A stretch of DNA of 64,000 nt from Neisseria dumasiana (GTDB lineage: Bacteria; Pseudomonadota; Gammaproteobacteria; Burkholderiales; Neisseriaceae). Shown here piece after piece: positions 45,799-56,138 of the stretch (position 1 is the stretch's first letter; each line of letters starts with the position of its first letter). The notes under the pieces are model-generated. The model saw nothing but the letters and a program-made list of their open reading frames with translations. It was not told where the DNA came from and searched no databases. The stretch covers positions 186,001-250,000 of the forward strand of contig NZ_CP091509.1 of NCBI RefSeq assembly GCF_022870885.1, written 5' to 3'. Both the position numbers and the translations under genes were made by a program.

Positions 45799-46530
45799 TT
45801 AACCTTCACGCAAAATTTTACGGATGGCGGCAAGCTGGCGGCGGCTCACAGCCAAAGGTTTTTCAATATCCAAAACCCGCGCACCCCAAGTGGCGTTGGT
45901 GTCGTCTTCCTCGCCGTTATCCAAACGGATCAGGCAATCTAGGGTGTGGCGGAAAACCAAAGCATTGCGGTGGATACGGATGATTTTATCGCCCAGCAAT
46001 TCTTCCCAATAAACCAGTGTTTTGGGCAACTCGTAGCTTTGGCCGTCGCCCGTAAACAGAAATACGGTTTTATGCTCGGCCATCAGATAGCGCACTTGCT
46101 GCCACGGAATTTCGACCATTCTGTTGCGGTTGAACACTTTGAAATGGGTAAAATCATCTGCTTTTTCGCGATGTTTTTCATTCAAACGCTCCAAAGCGGC
46201 CTGAAGGCGCGACACTTTGATGGGTTTGAGCAGATAATCTGCCGCCGCCAGCTCGAAAGCCCTTAACGCGTGTTCTTCGTAGGCAGTGGTAAAAATCACT
46301 TCGGGTTGTTTTTTCGCTACGCGTTTGATGCGCTCGACCAGTTCGAGGCCGGTAATTTCAGGCAGGCCGATGTCGGCAAATACAATATCCGCCTCGTGGA
46401 TGCTCAGCCAATCCAAAGCGGGTTGTGCGTGATGGAAAATTTTCAGCAACACTACATTGCACTCTTCCAGCAATACCCGTAAACGCTCTGCAGCCAACAC
46501 TTCATCTTCAACAATAATCGCACTCAGCAT
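45799..46530 (-). CDS. LytTR-family response regulator (AlgR-like)
   Basis: 243-aa regulator. Receiver domain with E8-D9 and phosphoacceptor D53 (VFADIGLPEITG), then a LytTR DNA-binding domain from about residue 135 (HFKVFNRNRMVEIPWQQVRY ... IRIHRNALVFRHTL). It resembles AlgR/LytR. No sensor kinase is adjacent: rsmD lies 800 bp away on the other strand and ffh converges on it. Targets are unknown. Confidence 0.85.
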   Translation of the reverse strand: MLSAIIVEDEVLAAERLRVLLEECNVVLLKIFHHAQPALDWLSIHEADIVFADIGLPEITGLELVERIKRVAKKQPEVIFTTAYEEHALRAFELAAADYLLKPIKVSRLQAALERLNEKHREKADDFTHFKVFNRNRMVEIPWQQVRYLMAEHKTVFLFTGDGQSYELPKTLVYWEELLGDKIIRIHRNALVFRHTLDCLIRLDNGEEDDTNATWGARVLDIEKPLAVSRRQLAAIRKILREG

Positions 46531-47348
46531 ATTCTGTCAGTCTTATTGGTTTTATCATGTAAATGTTCAAAAATGAACGACCAAGAAATTACCACGAGTG
46601 GCAATATTATCAAACTGTTAGGGAGATGAGAAAAATCTGTAATGTATATGTATCGTATCCCCATCGATAGCATATATCAACATTCATTTTAGCTTTGCTA
46701 TGGTTTTGGCATGGTTTTTAAAATGACAAGAAATTAAAATGATTAATCAAGATATTGTGATTATATTAAAATCTAAATCGAATTCAAACAAACGCCAAGA
46801 CAAAAGTTCACAAAAATAAATAAAACTTTTAATTATTGTACCATTGTTTACAGTTTTATTTGTGAAACAATGCGCGAAAATGCAGACGGTTCGCGGCGGG
46901 TACTTAAATGCAATACGGTGGTAATGCCCGTATTATGGTGCTTTAGAGCATATCCAACCCTGAATCGGGTGTGTGCAAAAAACAGTTATGCCCCTTAAAA
47001 ATTCTGCTGATTTATCAACAATGGCGGAATGGGATAATGTAAATAATCTGTTGCGAAACTGCAATGAAAATATGGCTGCGGGGCTGATGCGGGTGTGGGC
47101 GTGTGGTAAACCGTGCATCTTTTGAGTTGTATTTGATTTATTTAATATAAATATAATATTAGATGAAGTGAAAGTGATTTCGGATTCGAATGATTTGCTG
47201 ACATGCTGCGGGCAGCGTTAGAAACGGGTCTGGCTTTTGAAAAATTTTGATCCGCAGCTTAAAGTTGAAAGAAATGTTCAGACGGCATCTGAAAATGGTT
47301 TTTGGATGTTGAACTTGTGTGTATTGATTTATTTTTTATTCGGAATTT
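46531..47348. other. 818-bp gene-poor A/T-rich region
   Basis: Upstream of both the LytTR gene and rsmD. Contains short frames, such as 45 codons at 46988-47125, none with a ribosome site. An AT-type uptake sequence in reverse (TTCAGACGGCAT) lies near 47278. The base composition is much more A/T-rich than the flanking genes. I see no RNA gene or repeat I can name. Confidence 0.5.
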
Positions 47349-47930
47349 ATGAAGCATAACAAACACCATAATCAAATCCGTATTATCGGCGGCGTTCACC
47401 GCGGGCGGAAACTGCATTTTGCTGATGCCGACGGCTTGCGCCCCACGCCCGACAGTGTGCGCGAGCGTTTGTTTAACTGGCTGGGACAGGACATGACCGG
47501 ACAAGCCGTGTTGGATTTGTTTGGCGGCAGCGGGGCGTTGGGTATGGAGGCCGCATCACGCCATGCGGGCAAGGTGGTTGTGGTGGAAAACAACCGCAAC
47601 ACGTTGCTGAATATTCAAAACAATATGCGCGAGTTGGGAATCAGCCGAATGGAAACCGTGCTTTCAGACGGCCTTTCTTATTTGAAACACGGTCATGAGC
47701 GTTTTGATACGGTGTTTTTGGATCCGCCGTTTAACTGGCAAAAATGGCCGGAATTGTTTGATTTGCTGGCAGGCCGTCTGAATGAGGGGGCGATGGTTTA
47801 CATAGAGGCCGGCAGCTTGCCCGAAATACCGGCATGGCTGACGATTTACCGCGAAGGTAAAGCGGGCATGAGTAAGTTTGTTTTGCTGGCATACGAAGCC
47901 GAAAGCGAAGAGAGTGGTTCTGCTTCGTAA
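47349..47930 (+). CDS. rsmD: 16S rRNA (guanine-966-N2)-methyltransferase
   Basis: 193-aa SAM-dependent methyltransferase. The start has RIIGGVHRGRKLHF and RPTPDSVRERLFNWL. SAM motif LDLFGGSGALGMEA (about 55-68) and catalytic DPPF (125-128) are clear. Two uptake sequences lie inside the gene and are read in frame (LSDGLS and AGRLNEG). Normal length. Confidence 0.95.
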   Translation: MKHNKHHNQIRIIGGVHRGRKLHFADADGLRPTPDSVRERLFNWLGQDMTGQAVLDLFGGSGALGMEAASRHAGKVVVVENNRNTLLNIQNNMRELGISRMETVLSDGLSYLKHGHERFDTVFLDPPFNWQKWPELFDLLAGRLNEGAMVYIEAGSLPEIPAWLTIYREGKAGMSKFVLLAYEAESEESGSAS

Positions 47931-48005
47931 GCAGAAGATTGTGCGCGGAAGCCGCATGCTGTTTGTGTTGGAAGGGTTATGGCTGGTGTTCAGACGGCCT
48001 CATGG

Positions 48006-48440
48006 TCAGGCCAATACGACATATCTGCCTTCAAAACGTGCGACTTCGGTGTTTTCGCTAAACAGAATGCAGCTTACGGTAATTTTGCCTTTGCCCCGCT
48101 CGGCCAGCATCCGGCTGCAATGTTCCCACGCTTCCGCTCCGGTTTTTTCGCATACTGCGTTTAAATCTCCGCGGGCGGGTTGGGTGTAACGGACATGGCT
48201 TTCTTGAATCACGATTTTGCCGCGGTATTCGGGATAGTTCAGGTGCACCAGCGACCAACCGCACAGCGTGGCCAGCATCGAGATACTGCCGCCGAATACG
48301 GTTTGATGGTGGTTGCGGTTAAGGGAGATGGGCGCAGACAACACCACCCGTTGCGGCGAGCTTTCGCTTACGTTGAGTGACAAAGCGGCGGATGCGGGGA
48401 TGTTGCGGTGGAGGAATGATTGCAGTTCGGCGGCGTTCAT
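48006..48440 (-). CDS. YiiD-type thioesterase-domain protein
   Basis: 144-aa hot-dog-fold protein of the putative thioesterase (YiiD C-terminal) family. The sequence NRNHHQTVFGGSISMLATLC GW lies at about residues 42-63 and is the family's hallmark, with HHQT followed by FGGS. The substrate is unknown. Convergent with rsmD. Confidence 0.75.
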   Translation of the reverse strand: MNAAELQSFLHRNIPASAALSLNVSESSPQRVVLSAPISLNRNHHQTVFGGSISMLATLCGWSLVHLNYPEYRGKIVIQESHVRYTQPARGDLNAVCEKTGAEAWEHCSRMLAERGKGKITVSCILFSENTEVARFEGRYVVLA

Positions 48441-48487
48441 TGTTGGTTGTATGGGATATGTTCGCCGGGCATTATAACGTTAAGATG

Positions 48488-48527
48488 CTTGCTGCCTCGT
48501 GTTAAAAATGAGGTTAATTGATTATAT
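48488..48527. repeat. Partial Correia-like element
   Basis: CTTGCTGCCTCGTGTTAAAA and GAGGTTAATTGATTATA match the right half of the copies at 9711 and 53894. No left half is visible. Confidence 0.4.
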
Positions 48528-48578
48528 TGGCCGGAACCGTGTTATTCGCGGGAAAGTCGGGTAAGGAAGTGGCAAGGG

Positions 48579-48614
48579 TTGGTAATATTTTGGAAGGTAA
48601 TGATAATCAAGGAA
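48579..48614 (+). promoter_or_regulatory. Promoter overlapped by a Fur-like box
   Basis: TTGGTA (48579-48584), 17-bp spacer, GATAAT (48602-48607). The -10 region lies inside GGTAATGATAATCAAGG (48596-48612), which matches 12 consecutive bases of the Fur consensus (TAATGATAATCA). This is the usual layout for iron-repressed genes. Confidence 0.5.
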
Positions 48615-48635
48615 ATATAAAGGAACAAAACGCAA

Positions 48636-48687
48636 ATGCTGCCATCTGACAGCTTACCTGCGCATATATAAAAGTGTGCAGGAAGCT
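48636..48687 (+). promoter_or_regulatory. Leader with short upstream reading frame and hairpin
   Basis: An 11-codon frame (MLPSDSLPAHI, 48636-48671) begins 11 bases after AAAGGA. It overlaps a 13-bp stem, AGCTT/AAGCT plus CCTGCGCA/TGTGCAGG (48651-48664 with 48675-48687). Ribosomes translating it would open the hairpin. A regulatory role is inference. Confidence 0.35.
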
Positions 48688-48712
48688 CTTAAATATACAC
48701 AGGAGACAGTAT

Positions 48713-49210
48713 ATGAAAAACGTATTCAAATTGATTGCTTTCCCTTTGGCAGCTTTGGCTTTCAGCTCCGTAGCCCATGCGGCAGACCGTGAATGTAGCG
48801 GCAACTTGGGCAAAGTTTCGGTAAGTGACAATGTGATCGTGAAAAAAGGGCAGGCGTGCAAACTCGAGGGCACTAAAGTCGGCGGTGATGTCAAAATCGA
48901 AGAAGGCGGTAAGTTTTCTGCTTCGGGCATTCATATCGACGGCAATATTCAGGCCGACAAAGCTGCCGAAGTCGCTGTTGCGAAAAGCCGTGTAAACGGC
49001 AGCATTCAATTGAAAGAAGCTGCGGGCGCGGTATCGGTAAGCGATACGCGTGTGGGCGGCGACATCCAATTGTTTGACAACAAAGCAGGTGTGTCTGTGC
49101 AGGCGAATATGGTAGAAGGCAACCTGCAATGTAAAAACAATATGGGCAATGTTGCCGGCGGTGCCAACAAAGTGAAGGGAAACAAAGAAGACCAGTGCGC
49201 CCGCTTGTAG
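48713..49210 (+). CDS. Secreted repeat protein (beta-helix-like), function unknown
   Basis: 165-aa protein with a signal peptide ending in VAHA. The mature part has about five repeats of 19-20 residues, each starting with a G-D/N/S-I/V/L turn: GGDVKIEE, DGNIQADK, NGSIQLKE, GGDIQLFD, EGNLQCKN. This periodicity suggests a small beta-helix or polymer-forming fold resembling bactofilin-type sequences. Three to four cysteines (C near the mature start, C in GQACK, C in LQCKNN and C near the end) could form disulfides. AGGAGA lies 7 nt before the ATG. I do not recognise a named family. The Fur-like promoter hints at iron-dependent expression. Confidence 0.75.
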   Translation: MKNVFKLIAFPLAALAFSSVAHAADRECSGNLGKVSVSDNVIVKKGQACKLEGTKVGGDVKIEEGGKFSASGIHIDGNIQADKAAEVAVAKSRVNGSIQLKEAAGAVSVSDTRVGGDIQLFDNKAGVSVQANMVEGNLQCKNNMGNVAGGANKVKGNKEDQCARL

Positions 49211-49390
49211 GCCGAAAGCAATATGTAAGCCAAAAGATACCGGCAGCCGCTTATGGCGGTTGAGTATCTGAATGATTGGATTTAAGAAAGAAACAGGCAG
49301 AACGATACCGACAGTATTCTGCCTGTTTTTATTTTTCGCATGCTCCGGTTATTTACGGATTCGGATATTCATGTTTTAATCCGCACATCG

Positions 49391-49476
49391 AAACAGGGGT
49401 GCTGTGCTTTGATATTCAGGGCGCGGCTGAGAGTTACCCTTTATACCCGAACAAGATAATACTTGCGTGGGGAGTT
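49391..49476 (+). promoter_or_regulatory. TPP riboswitch (THI element)
   Basis: Contains GGGGTGC, GGCTGAGAGTTACCC, and ATAATACTTGCGTGGGGA, the conserved TPP-aptamer blocks in the right order. It lies about 120 bp upstream of thiC and senses thiamine pyrophosphate. Confidence 0.95.
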
Positions 49477-49493
49477 TTCAGCGTAACCGATTT

Positions 49494-49532
49494 TTTTCAG
49501 ACGGCCTCAAACTTTATCGGCAGGCCGTCTGA
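49494..49532 (+). terminator. Inverted uptake pair inside the thiC leader
   Basis: TTTTTTCAGACGGCCT and AGGCCGTCTGAAAAG are separated by 14 nt, between the riboswitch and the final hairpin. It may be part of the expression platform or a bystander. Confidence 0.5.
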
Positions 49533-51467
<1,935 letters not shown>

Positions 51468-51476
51468 TGCGCTTTG

Positions 51477-51517
51477 AGGCCGTCTGAAAACGCAGATGTT
51501 GTTTCAGACGGCCTTTT
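51477..51517 (+). terminator. thiC terminator
   Basis: AGGCCGTCTGAAAAC and GTTTCAGACGGCCTTTT with a short loop, 10 bp after the thiC stop. Separates thiC from thiO. Confidence 0.75.
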
Positions 51518-51642
51518 ATGTATGGTTTCACAGATCTTATCATTTCGGCTTAAGAGGCCGTCTGAAAAAACCATGCCGATGTAAGTGAATGAAATAAATA
51601 ATAAAAACCGCCTGCCGTGAGTGGGCGGGCGGAAAGGAATCC

Positions 51643-52797
51643 ATGATGAAAACCTACCAAGCGGCGGTGCTGGGCGGCGGGTTGCTGGGGCGGCTGACTG
51701 CGTGGCGGTTGGCCGAATCGGGCGTGCGCACCGTGCTTTATGATGCCGCCTCGCCGCAAGGGGAGGGCAGTGCGGCGTATGTGGCGGCGGCCATGCTTGC
51801 ACCTGCGGCCGAATCAATAGAAGCCGAGCCTTCGGTAACGGCTTTGGGGCGGCAAAGTTTAGCGTTGTGGCGCGATTATGTCGGCAGATGGTCGAGCAAA
51901 GTGTTTTTCCAGCAAAACGGCAGTTTGATTGTGTGGCATCCGCAAGATGCCGCCTTGAGTACGCGTTTTTTGCAGCACCTTCAACTTGCACACGGCGGCA
52001 CACAACCTGCGCAGCGGTGGCAGCCGGAGGATATTGCCCGCGCCGAACCGCAGTTGGCTGGGCGCTTCCGGCAGGCTTTGTTTCTCGATGGCGAAGGGCA
52101 GCTTGATAACCGCCAAGTGTTGGCGGCATTGGCTGAAGCGTTGGTACAGGCCGGAGCGGTGTGCCGTTGGAACACGCCCGCCGAACCGCACACCCTGCAT
52201 GATGAAGCGGAATGGGTCATCGATTGCCGCGGCGTCGGTGCCAAGCAGGCTTGGAACGGAGCAGACGGCAGCCGTTTGCGCGGCGTGCGCGGCGAAGTGG
52301 TGCGGGTTTATGCGCCCGAAGTCAGCCTCAACCGCCCTGTGCGCCTGCTGCATCCGCGTTATCCGCTGTATGTGTGCCCGAAAGAAAACGGCCTGTTTGT
52401 GGTCGGCGCCACCCAAATCGACAGCGAAGACGCCAGCCCGATGTCGGTTCGCAGCAGCTTGGAATTGTTTTCCGCGCTGTATGCGGTTCATCCTGCTTTC
52501 GGCGAAGCGCGGATACTCGAAAACGCCGTCGGTTTGCGCCCGACCCTTCCGCACGGCAGGCCGGAAATCCGCTGCGATGCAGACAAACGCCTGCTGGAAG
52601 CGAACGGTTTGTTCCGGCACGGTTTTATGATTTCCCCCGCCGTAGCCGAATCGGTGGTTGAATACGTTAAGGCTTTGCTGGGCGGCTCAGATTTGCCGCA
52701 AAACAGCCGTGTGCCGCTTGTCCACACTCAAACAGCCGCTTCGGAACATCAAAACAAAGCATCTGATCAGAAAGTCTTTACCCATGCCGAACATTAA
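51643..52797 (+). CDS. thiO: Glycine oxidase ThiO
   Basis: 384-aa FAD-dependent oxidase that makes dehydroglycine for the thiazole ring. N-terminal FAD motif VLGGGLLGRLTAWRLAESGV (GGGLLG at 11-16). Also GLRPTLPHGRPEI and a C-terminal NGLFRHGFMISPAVAE segment typical of the family. It begins with two consecutive ATGs; either may be used. Its last 14 bp overlap thiS. Confidence 0.9.
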   Translation: MMKTYQAAVLGGGLLGRLTAWRLAESGVRTVLYDAASPQGEGSAAYVAAAMLAPAAESIEAEPSVTALGRQSLALWRDYVGRWSSKVFFQQNGSLIVWHPQDAALSTRFLQHLQLAHGGTQPAQRWQPEDIARAEPQLAGRFRQALFLDGEGQLDNRQVLAALAEALVQAGAVCRWNTPAEPHTLHDEAEWVIDCRGVGAKQAWNGADGSRLRGVRGEVVRVYAPEVSLNRPVRLLHPRYPLYVCPKENGLFVVGATQIDSEDASPMSVRSSLELFSALYAVHPAFGEARILENAVGLRPTLPHGRPEIRCDADKRLLEANGLFRHGFMISPAVAESVVEYVKALLGGSDLPQNSRVPLVHTQTAASEHQNKASDQKVFTHAEH

Positions 52798-52981
52798 AAT
52801 CAACGGAACAAACCACAGTTTCGAAGGCCGCACCGTGGCCGATTGGCTCGCGCAGCACCCGCCGCAGCCGCCTTTTGCCGTTTCCGTCAACAAAACTTTC
52901 GTGCCGAAACAGCGTTACGGCGAAACCGAGCTGTGCAACGGCGATGAATTGGACATCGTGCGCCCCGTGGTGGGCGGCTGA
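52784..52981 (+). CDS. thiS: Sulfur carrier protein ThiS
   Basis: 65-aa ubiquitin-like sulfur carrier ending in the diagnostic GG (IVRPVVGG), which is adenylated and thiocarboxylated. Start MPNIKINGTNHSFEGRTV at 52784, overlapping the thiO stop region by 14 bp; the long upstream frame is discarded. The order thiO-thiS-thiG is a recognised thiazole operon. Confidence 0.93.
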   Translation: MPNIKINGTNHSFEGRTVADWLAQHPPQPPFAVSVNKTFVPKQRYGETELCNGDELDIVRPVVGG

Positions 52982-52984
52982 ACC

Positions 52985-53057
52985 GTCACCGAGACCGTTG
53001 CCCTCATCTGCGGCGCATTTTTGCGTTGTGCGCTGCCCGCTTGTTAGCCTATCTATA
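52985..53057 (+). repeat. Dispersed repeat copy (pair with 41755-41830)
   Basis: GAGACCGTTGCCCTCATCTG leads into TGCGGCGCATTTTTGCGTTG and TTAGCCT, matching the second copy. It fills the thiS-thiG gap. Confidence 0.45.
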
Positions 53058-53113
53058 TTCAAGGCCGTCTGAAAACAACAGCGCGGCCATCCCTAAGTAT
53101 TTGAGGAACACCC

Positions 53114-53911
53114 ATGCTCACGCTTTACGGACACTCTTTCCCCTCCCGCCTGCTGTTGGGTACGGCGGCTTATCCTTCTTTAGATATCATGCGTCAGGCC
53201 GTGGCGGCTGCCGAGCCGGCCATGATTACCGTTGCCCTGCGCCGCCATAATCCCGCTTCCGACAGCGGCGGCGAATTGTGGACGCTGCTGCAAGAAGCCG
53301 GTATTCCGCTGCTGCCGAACACGGCCGGCTGTTTGAGCGTGCAGGAAGCCGTAACTACCGCACAAATGGCGCGCGAACTCTTTGATACCGATTGGATCAA
53401 ACTCGAATTGATCGGCCACGACGACACCTTGCAGCCCGATGTATTTCAGTTGGTGGAAGCGGCAGACATCCTTATCCGCGACGGTTTTAAAGTGCTGCCG
53501 TACTGCACCGAAGATTTGATTGCCTGCCGCCGTTTGCTCGACGCGGGCTGCCAAGCGTTGATGCCGTGGGCGGCGCCAATCGGCACGGGCTTGGGTGCGG
53601 TTAACGGCTATGCCTTGCGCCTGCTGCGCGACCGGCTGCCCGACATACCGCTGATTATCGACGCCGGTTTGGGCTTGCCTTCGCATGCGGCGCAGGTGAT
53701 GGAGTGGGGATTCGACGGCGTGTTGCTGAACAGCGCGGTTTCGCGCAGCGGCAATCCCGTTCAGATGGCCAAAGCATTCGCACAGGCCACCGAAGCAGGC
53801 CGCAACGCCTATGAAGCCGTGCCGATGCCGCCTTCGGAGCATACCCGCGCCAGCACGCCCACGGTCGGCCAGCCCTTTTGGCACAGCGACAACTATAACC
53901 AACCAACTTAA
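53114..53911 (+). CDS. thiG: Thiazole synthase
   Basis: 265-aa TIM-barrel enzyme that forms the thiazole phosphate from DXP, dehydroglycine and ThiS-thiocarboxylate. Active-site lysine in DWIKLELIG. Also LPYCTEDLIACRRLLDAGCQ, MPWAAPIGTGLG, LIIDAGLGLPSHAAQ and GVLLNSAV. The last seven codons fall inside a Correia-like repeat (53894-53958), so the C-terminal tail has been altered by that element. DXP comes from the pathway that dxr in this window also uses. Confidence 0.96.
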   Translation: MLTLYGHSFPSRLLLGTAAYPSLDIMRQAVAAAEPAMITVALRRHNPASDSGGELWTLLQEAGIPLLPNTAGCLSVQEAVTTAQMARELFDTDWIKLELIGHDDTLQPDVFQLVEAADILIRDGFKVLPYCTEDLIACRRLLDAGCQALMPWAAPIGTGLGAVNGYALRLLRDRLPDIPLIIDAGLGLPSHAAQVMEWGFDGVLLNSAVSRSGNPVQMAKAFAQATEAGRNAYEAVPMPPSEHTRASTPTVGQPFWHSDNYNQPT

Positions 53912-53958
53912 CTTTTACTGCGGCTTGCTGCCTAGTGTTAAAGATGAATTTGACTATG
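53894..53958 (+). repeat. Short Correia-like element overlapping the thiG 3' end
   Basis: The left end TATAACCAACCAACTTAA resembles the family terminal sequence. The interior TTTTACTGCGGCTTGCTGCC is shared with the copy at 9711, and the right end is TTTGACTATG. It supplies the thiG stop codon. Confidence 0.55.
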
Positions 53959-54019
53959 CCGTTGCCGCCCAAAACCTTTACAATGCCTTCATCTCATTAC
54001 ACAGCGTTTCAGACGGCCT

Positions 54020-55438
54020 ATGACTGTGCAACCCATTACGCTTATCTGGTTCCGCCGCGACCTGCGTCTGTTTGACAATACCGCCCTGCAAACCGCCGTC
54101 CGCCGCGGTCTGCCTGTTGTCGGCGTATATGTTTTCGACAACCGCACCGATACCCCCGAGCAGCGCAACCACCGCCGCCTGAGTTTTCTATACGACAGCG
54201 TGGCTGCGTTTCAGACGGCCTTACAAGCCAAAAACATACCGCTGTATGTTTTGCACGGGCAGGCGGAAATCGAGATTCCCAAGCTGGCTCAAGAGCTTCA
54301 TGCCGCTGCCGTCGTTTGTGCCGATGAAGACGAACCGCAGGCTTCCGCTCGCGACAACCGCATTTGGCATGCACTTGATTCGGCAGGGCGGGAAATGGTG
54401 CGGGTGGACGACCAAGTCGTGCTGCCCAAAGCCAGTGTGATGACGCACAACGGCAGGCCGTACACCGTTTTCACCCCCTATAAAAACGCTTGGCTGCAAA
54501 CCTATTCCCGTCTGTTCGGGCAATGGCAGCCGGCAGACGACTGGCTCGAATTGGCGGCATTGCAGGCCGATCTACCCGACACCCTGCGCCGCCCCCCCGT
54601 TTTACCGTCTCCCGAAACGCTCGGCTTTATCCATCAGCCGACGATGTTTGCCGGCGGAGAAGAGGCCGCTCAAAAACAGCTCGGCCGTTTTCTCGAACAT
54701 ATCAACACTTATCATCTCGCCCGCGATTTTCCCGCACAAAAAGGCACGAGCCGGCTGTCTCCGTATCTGAGCCACGGCATGCTGTCGCCGCGCCATTTGG
54801 TTTTCTTGGCCAAACAGGCCGATAACGAAGGTGCAGGCGTTTGGCTGAGCGAGCTGATATGGCGCGAATTTTTCAAACAGGTACTGTTCCATCATCCCCA
54901 TGCGGCAGAAGAAAGTTTCCGGCAGGAATACCGTTCCATCGTTTGGGAGAACAACCAAGAATGGTTCGAGCGGTGGAAAACAGGGCAAACCGGCTACCCC
55001 ATTGTCGATGCCGCCATGCGCCAGCTCAAAAGCAGCGGCTGGATGCACAACCGCCTGCGCATGATTACTGCCGGTTTTTTGGTTAAAGATTTATTGATCG
55101 ACTGGCGCTGGGGCGAAGCATGGTTTGCCGAGCAATTGATCGATTACGACTTGGCTGCGAATAACGGCGGCTGGCAGTGGTCTGCCGGCACAGGCTGCGA
55201 TGCCCAGCCGTATTTCCGAATTTTCAACCCGATCTTGCAATCGCAGAAATTCGACCCCGACGGGCAGTTTATCCGCCGCTATGTGCCGGAGCTGGCACAT
55301 TTGGGCAAAGATGTCGTTCACGCACCGTGGTTGGCGCGCGAAAGCATAGATACGCACGGCTACCCCGAACCCATGGTCAATCACGCCGAACAGCGTGAAA
55401 AAGCGTTGGCGTTGTTCAAGCGCGAAAATCAGCCGTAA
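54020..55438 (+). CDS. phr: Deoxyribodipyrimidine photolyase
   Basis: 472-aa light-driven repair enzyme for cyclobutane pyrimidine dimers. The N-terminal antenna-binding domain begins LIWFRRDLRLFDNTAL. The FAD domain has TSRLSPYLSHGMLSPR, WREFFKQVLFHHP, GQTGYPIVDAAMRQL, WMHNRLRM, and ANNGGWQWSAGTGCDAQPYF. An uptake sequence abuts the start codon. Class I CPD type by recognition. Confidence 0.96.
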   Translation: MTVQPITLIWFRRDLRLFDNTALQTAVRRGLPVVGVYVFDNRTDTPEQRNHRRLSFLYDSVAAFQTALQAKNIPLYVLHGQAEIEIPKLAQELHAAAVVCADEDEPQASARDNRIWHALDSAGREMVRVDDQVVLPKASVMTHNGRPYTVFTPYKNAWLQTYSRLFGQWQPADDWLELAALQADLPDTLRRPPVLPSPETLGFIHQPTMFAGGEEAAQKQLGRFLEHINTYHLARDFPAQKGTSRLSPYLSHGMLSPRHLVFLAKQADNEGAGVWLSELIWREFFKQVLFHHPHAAEESFRQEYRSIVWENNQEWFERWKTGQTGYPIVDAAMRQLKSSGWMHNRLRMITAGFLVKDLLIDWRWGEAWFAEQLIDYDLAANNGGWQWSAGTGCDAQPYFRIFNPILQSQKFDPDGQFIRRYVPELAHLGKDVVHAPWLARESIDTHGYPEPMVNHAEQREKALALFKRENQP

Positions 55439-55454
55439 CTGCCGGTAAAAGCAT

Positions 55455-55492
55455 ATCAGGCCGTCTGAAACAATCATTTCAGACGGCCTGAT
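55455..55492 (+). terminator. phr terminator (perfect uptake hairpin)
   Basis: ATCAGGCCGTCTGAAA and its exact inverse with a 6-nt loop, 17 bp after the phr stop. Confidence 0.75.
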
Positions 55493-55639
55493 GTTTATGA
55501 TTGGCTGCTTTTTTTAAGTTTAAGTGGATTAACTATATTATGTGCGGCCGTTTCACATAAGCCCATAAGTGCCGGCTTAAAGTTTAGGTAAAATGATTGC
55601 TTTCCGCGTAATTGAGATAGAGAGAAGAAAGGATAAGGT

Positions 55640-55927
55640 ATGGCTGCCCACTACCTACTCACACCCCGCCCTTATCGAACACTGTCGGCACTTACCGCAC
55701 TTGTCGGCACCTTATTGTTGTGGCGTTATGCTGCTTCTGCACAAAGTATCGCCGCTTTTGCCGCAGTGTTGCTGCTGTTTGCCGGTGCGTTGATTGCCAT
55801 TGCCGCCGTAATATTAGCCCTTCGGCAGCGAAAGAGCGGCACAGCCATCCAATGCCTGTTATTGATGTTGTGGCAAGTCGGTTTTCCGCTGGTGTGGATG
55901 GCCAAAGTTGGGCAGCAGGCCGTCTGA
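55640..55927 (+). CDS. Small membrane protein, function unknown
   Basis: 95-aa protein with three hydrophobic segments (about residues 15-33, 37-60 and 70-88) separated by short basic loops. AAAGGATAAGG lies just before the ATG. An uptake sequence overlaps the stop codon, as for the 74-aa protein at 32743. I do not recognise the family. Confidence 0.55.
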   Translation: MAAHYLLTPRPYRTLSALTALVGTLLLWRYAASAQSIAAFAAVLLLFAGALIAIAAVILALRQRKSGTAIQCLLLMLWQVGFPLVWMAKVGQQAV

Positions 55928-56138
55928 AAATGCGGTTGAAAAATCGGCACTTCCAACAATGTTGCATTTGAGAGTGAAAAAATATCCCATAAAGTGCAAA
56001 AGATTGTTATAGAATTGAGTCTCTACACTAGATGGTTGGCGGCCCGCTGTTTGGCGGCCGCAGTAAAAATACCACTCGAACGGCTGTTTCAGACGGCCTT
56101 TTTTCCGATTTCTACCAACAATATATCCTATTAAGATT

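Noticed and set aside
46988..47125. 45-codon frame MPLKNSADLSTM...
   Set aside because: No Shine-Dalgarno sequence and no recognisable motif; kept only as a remark in the gap entry.
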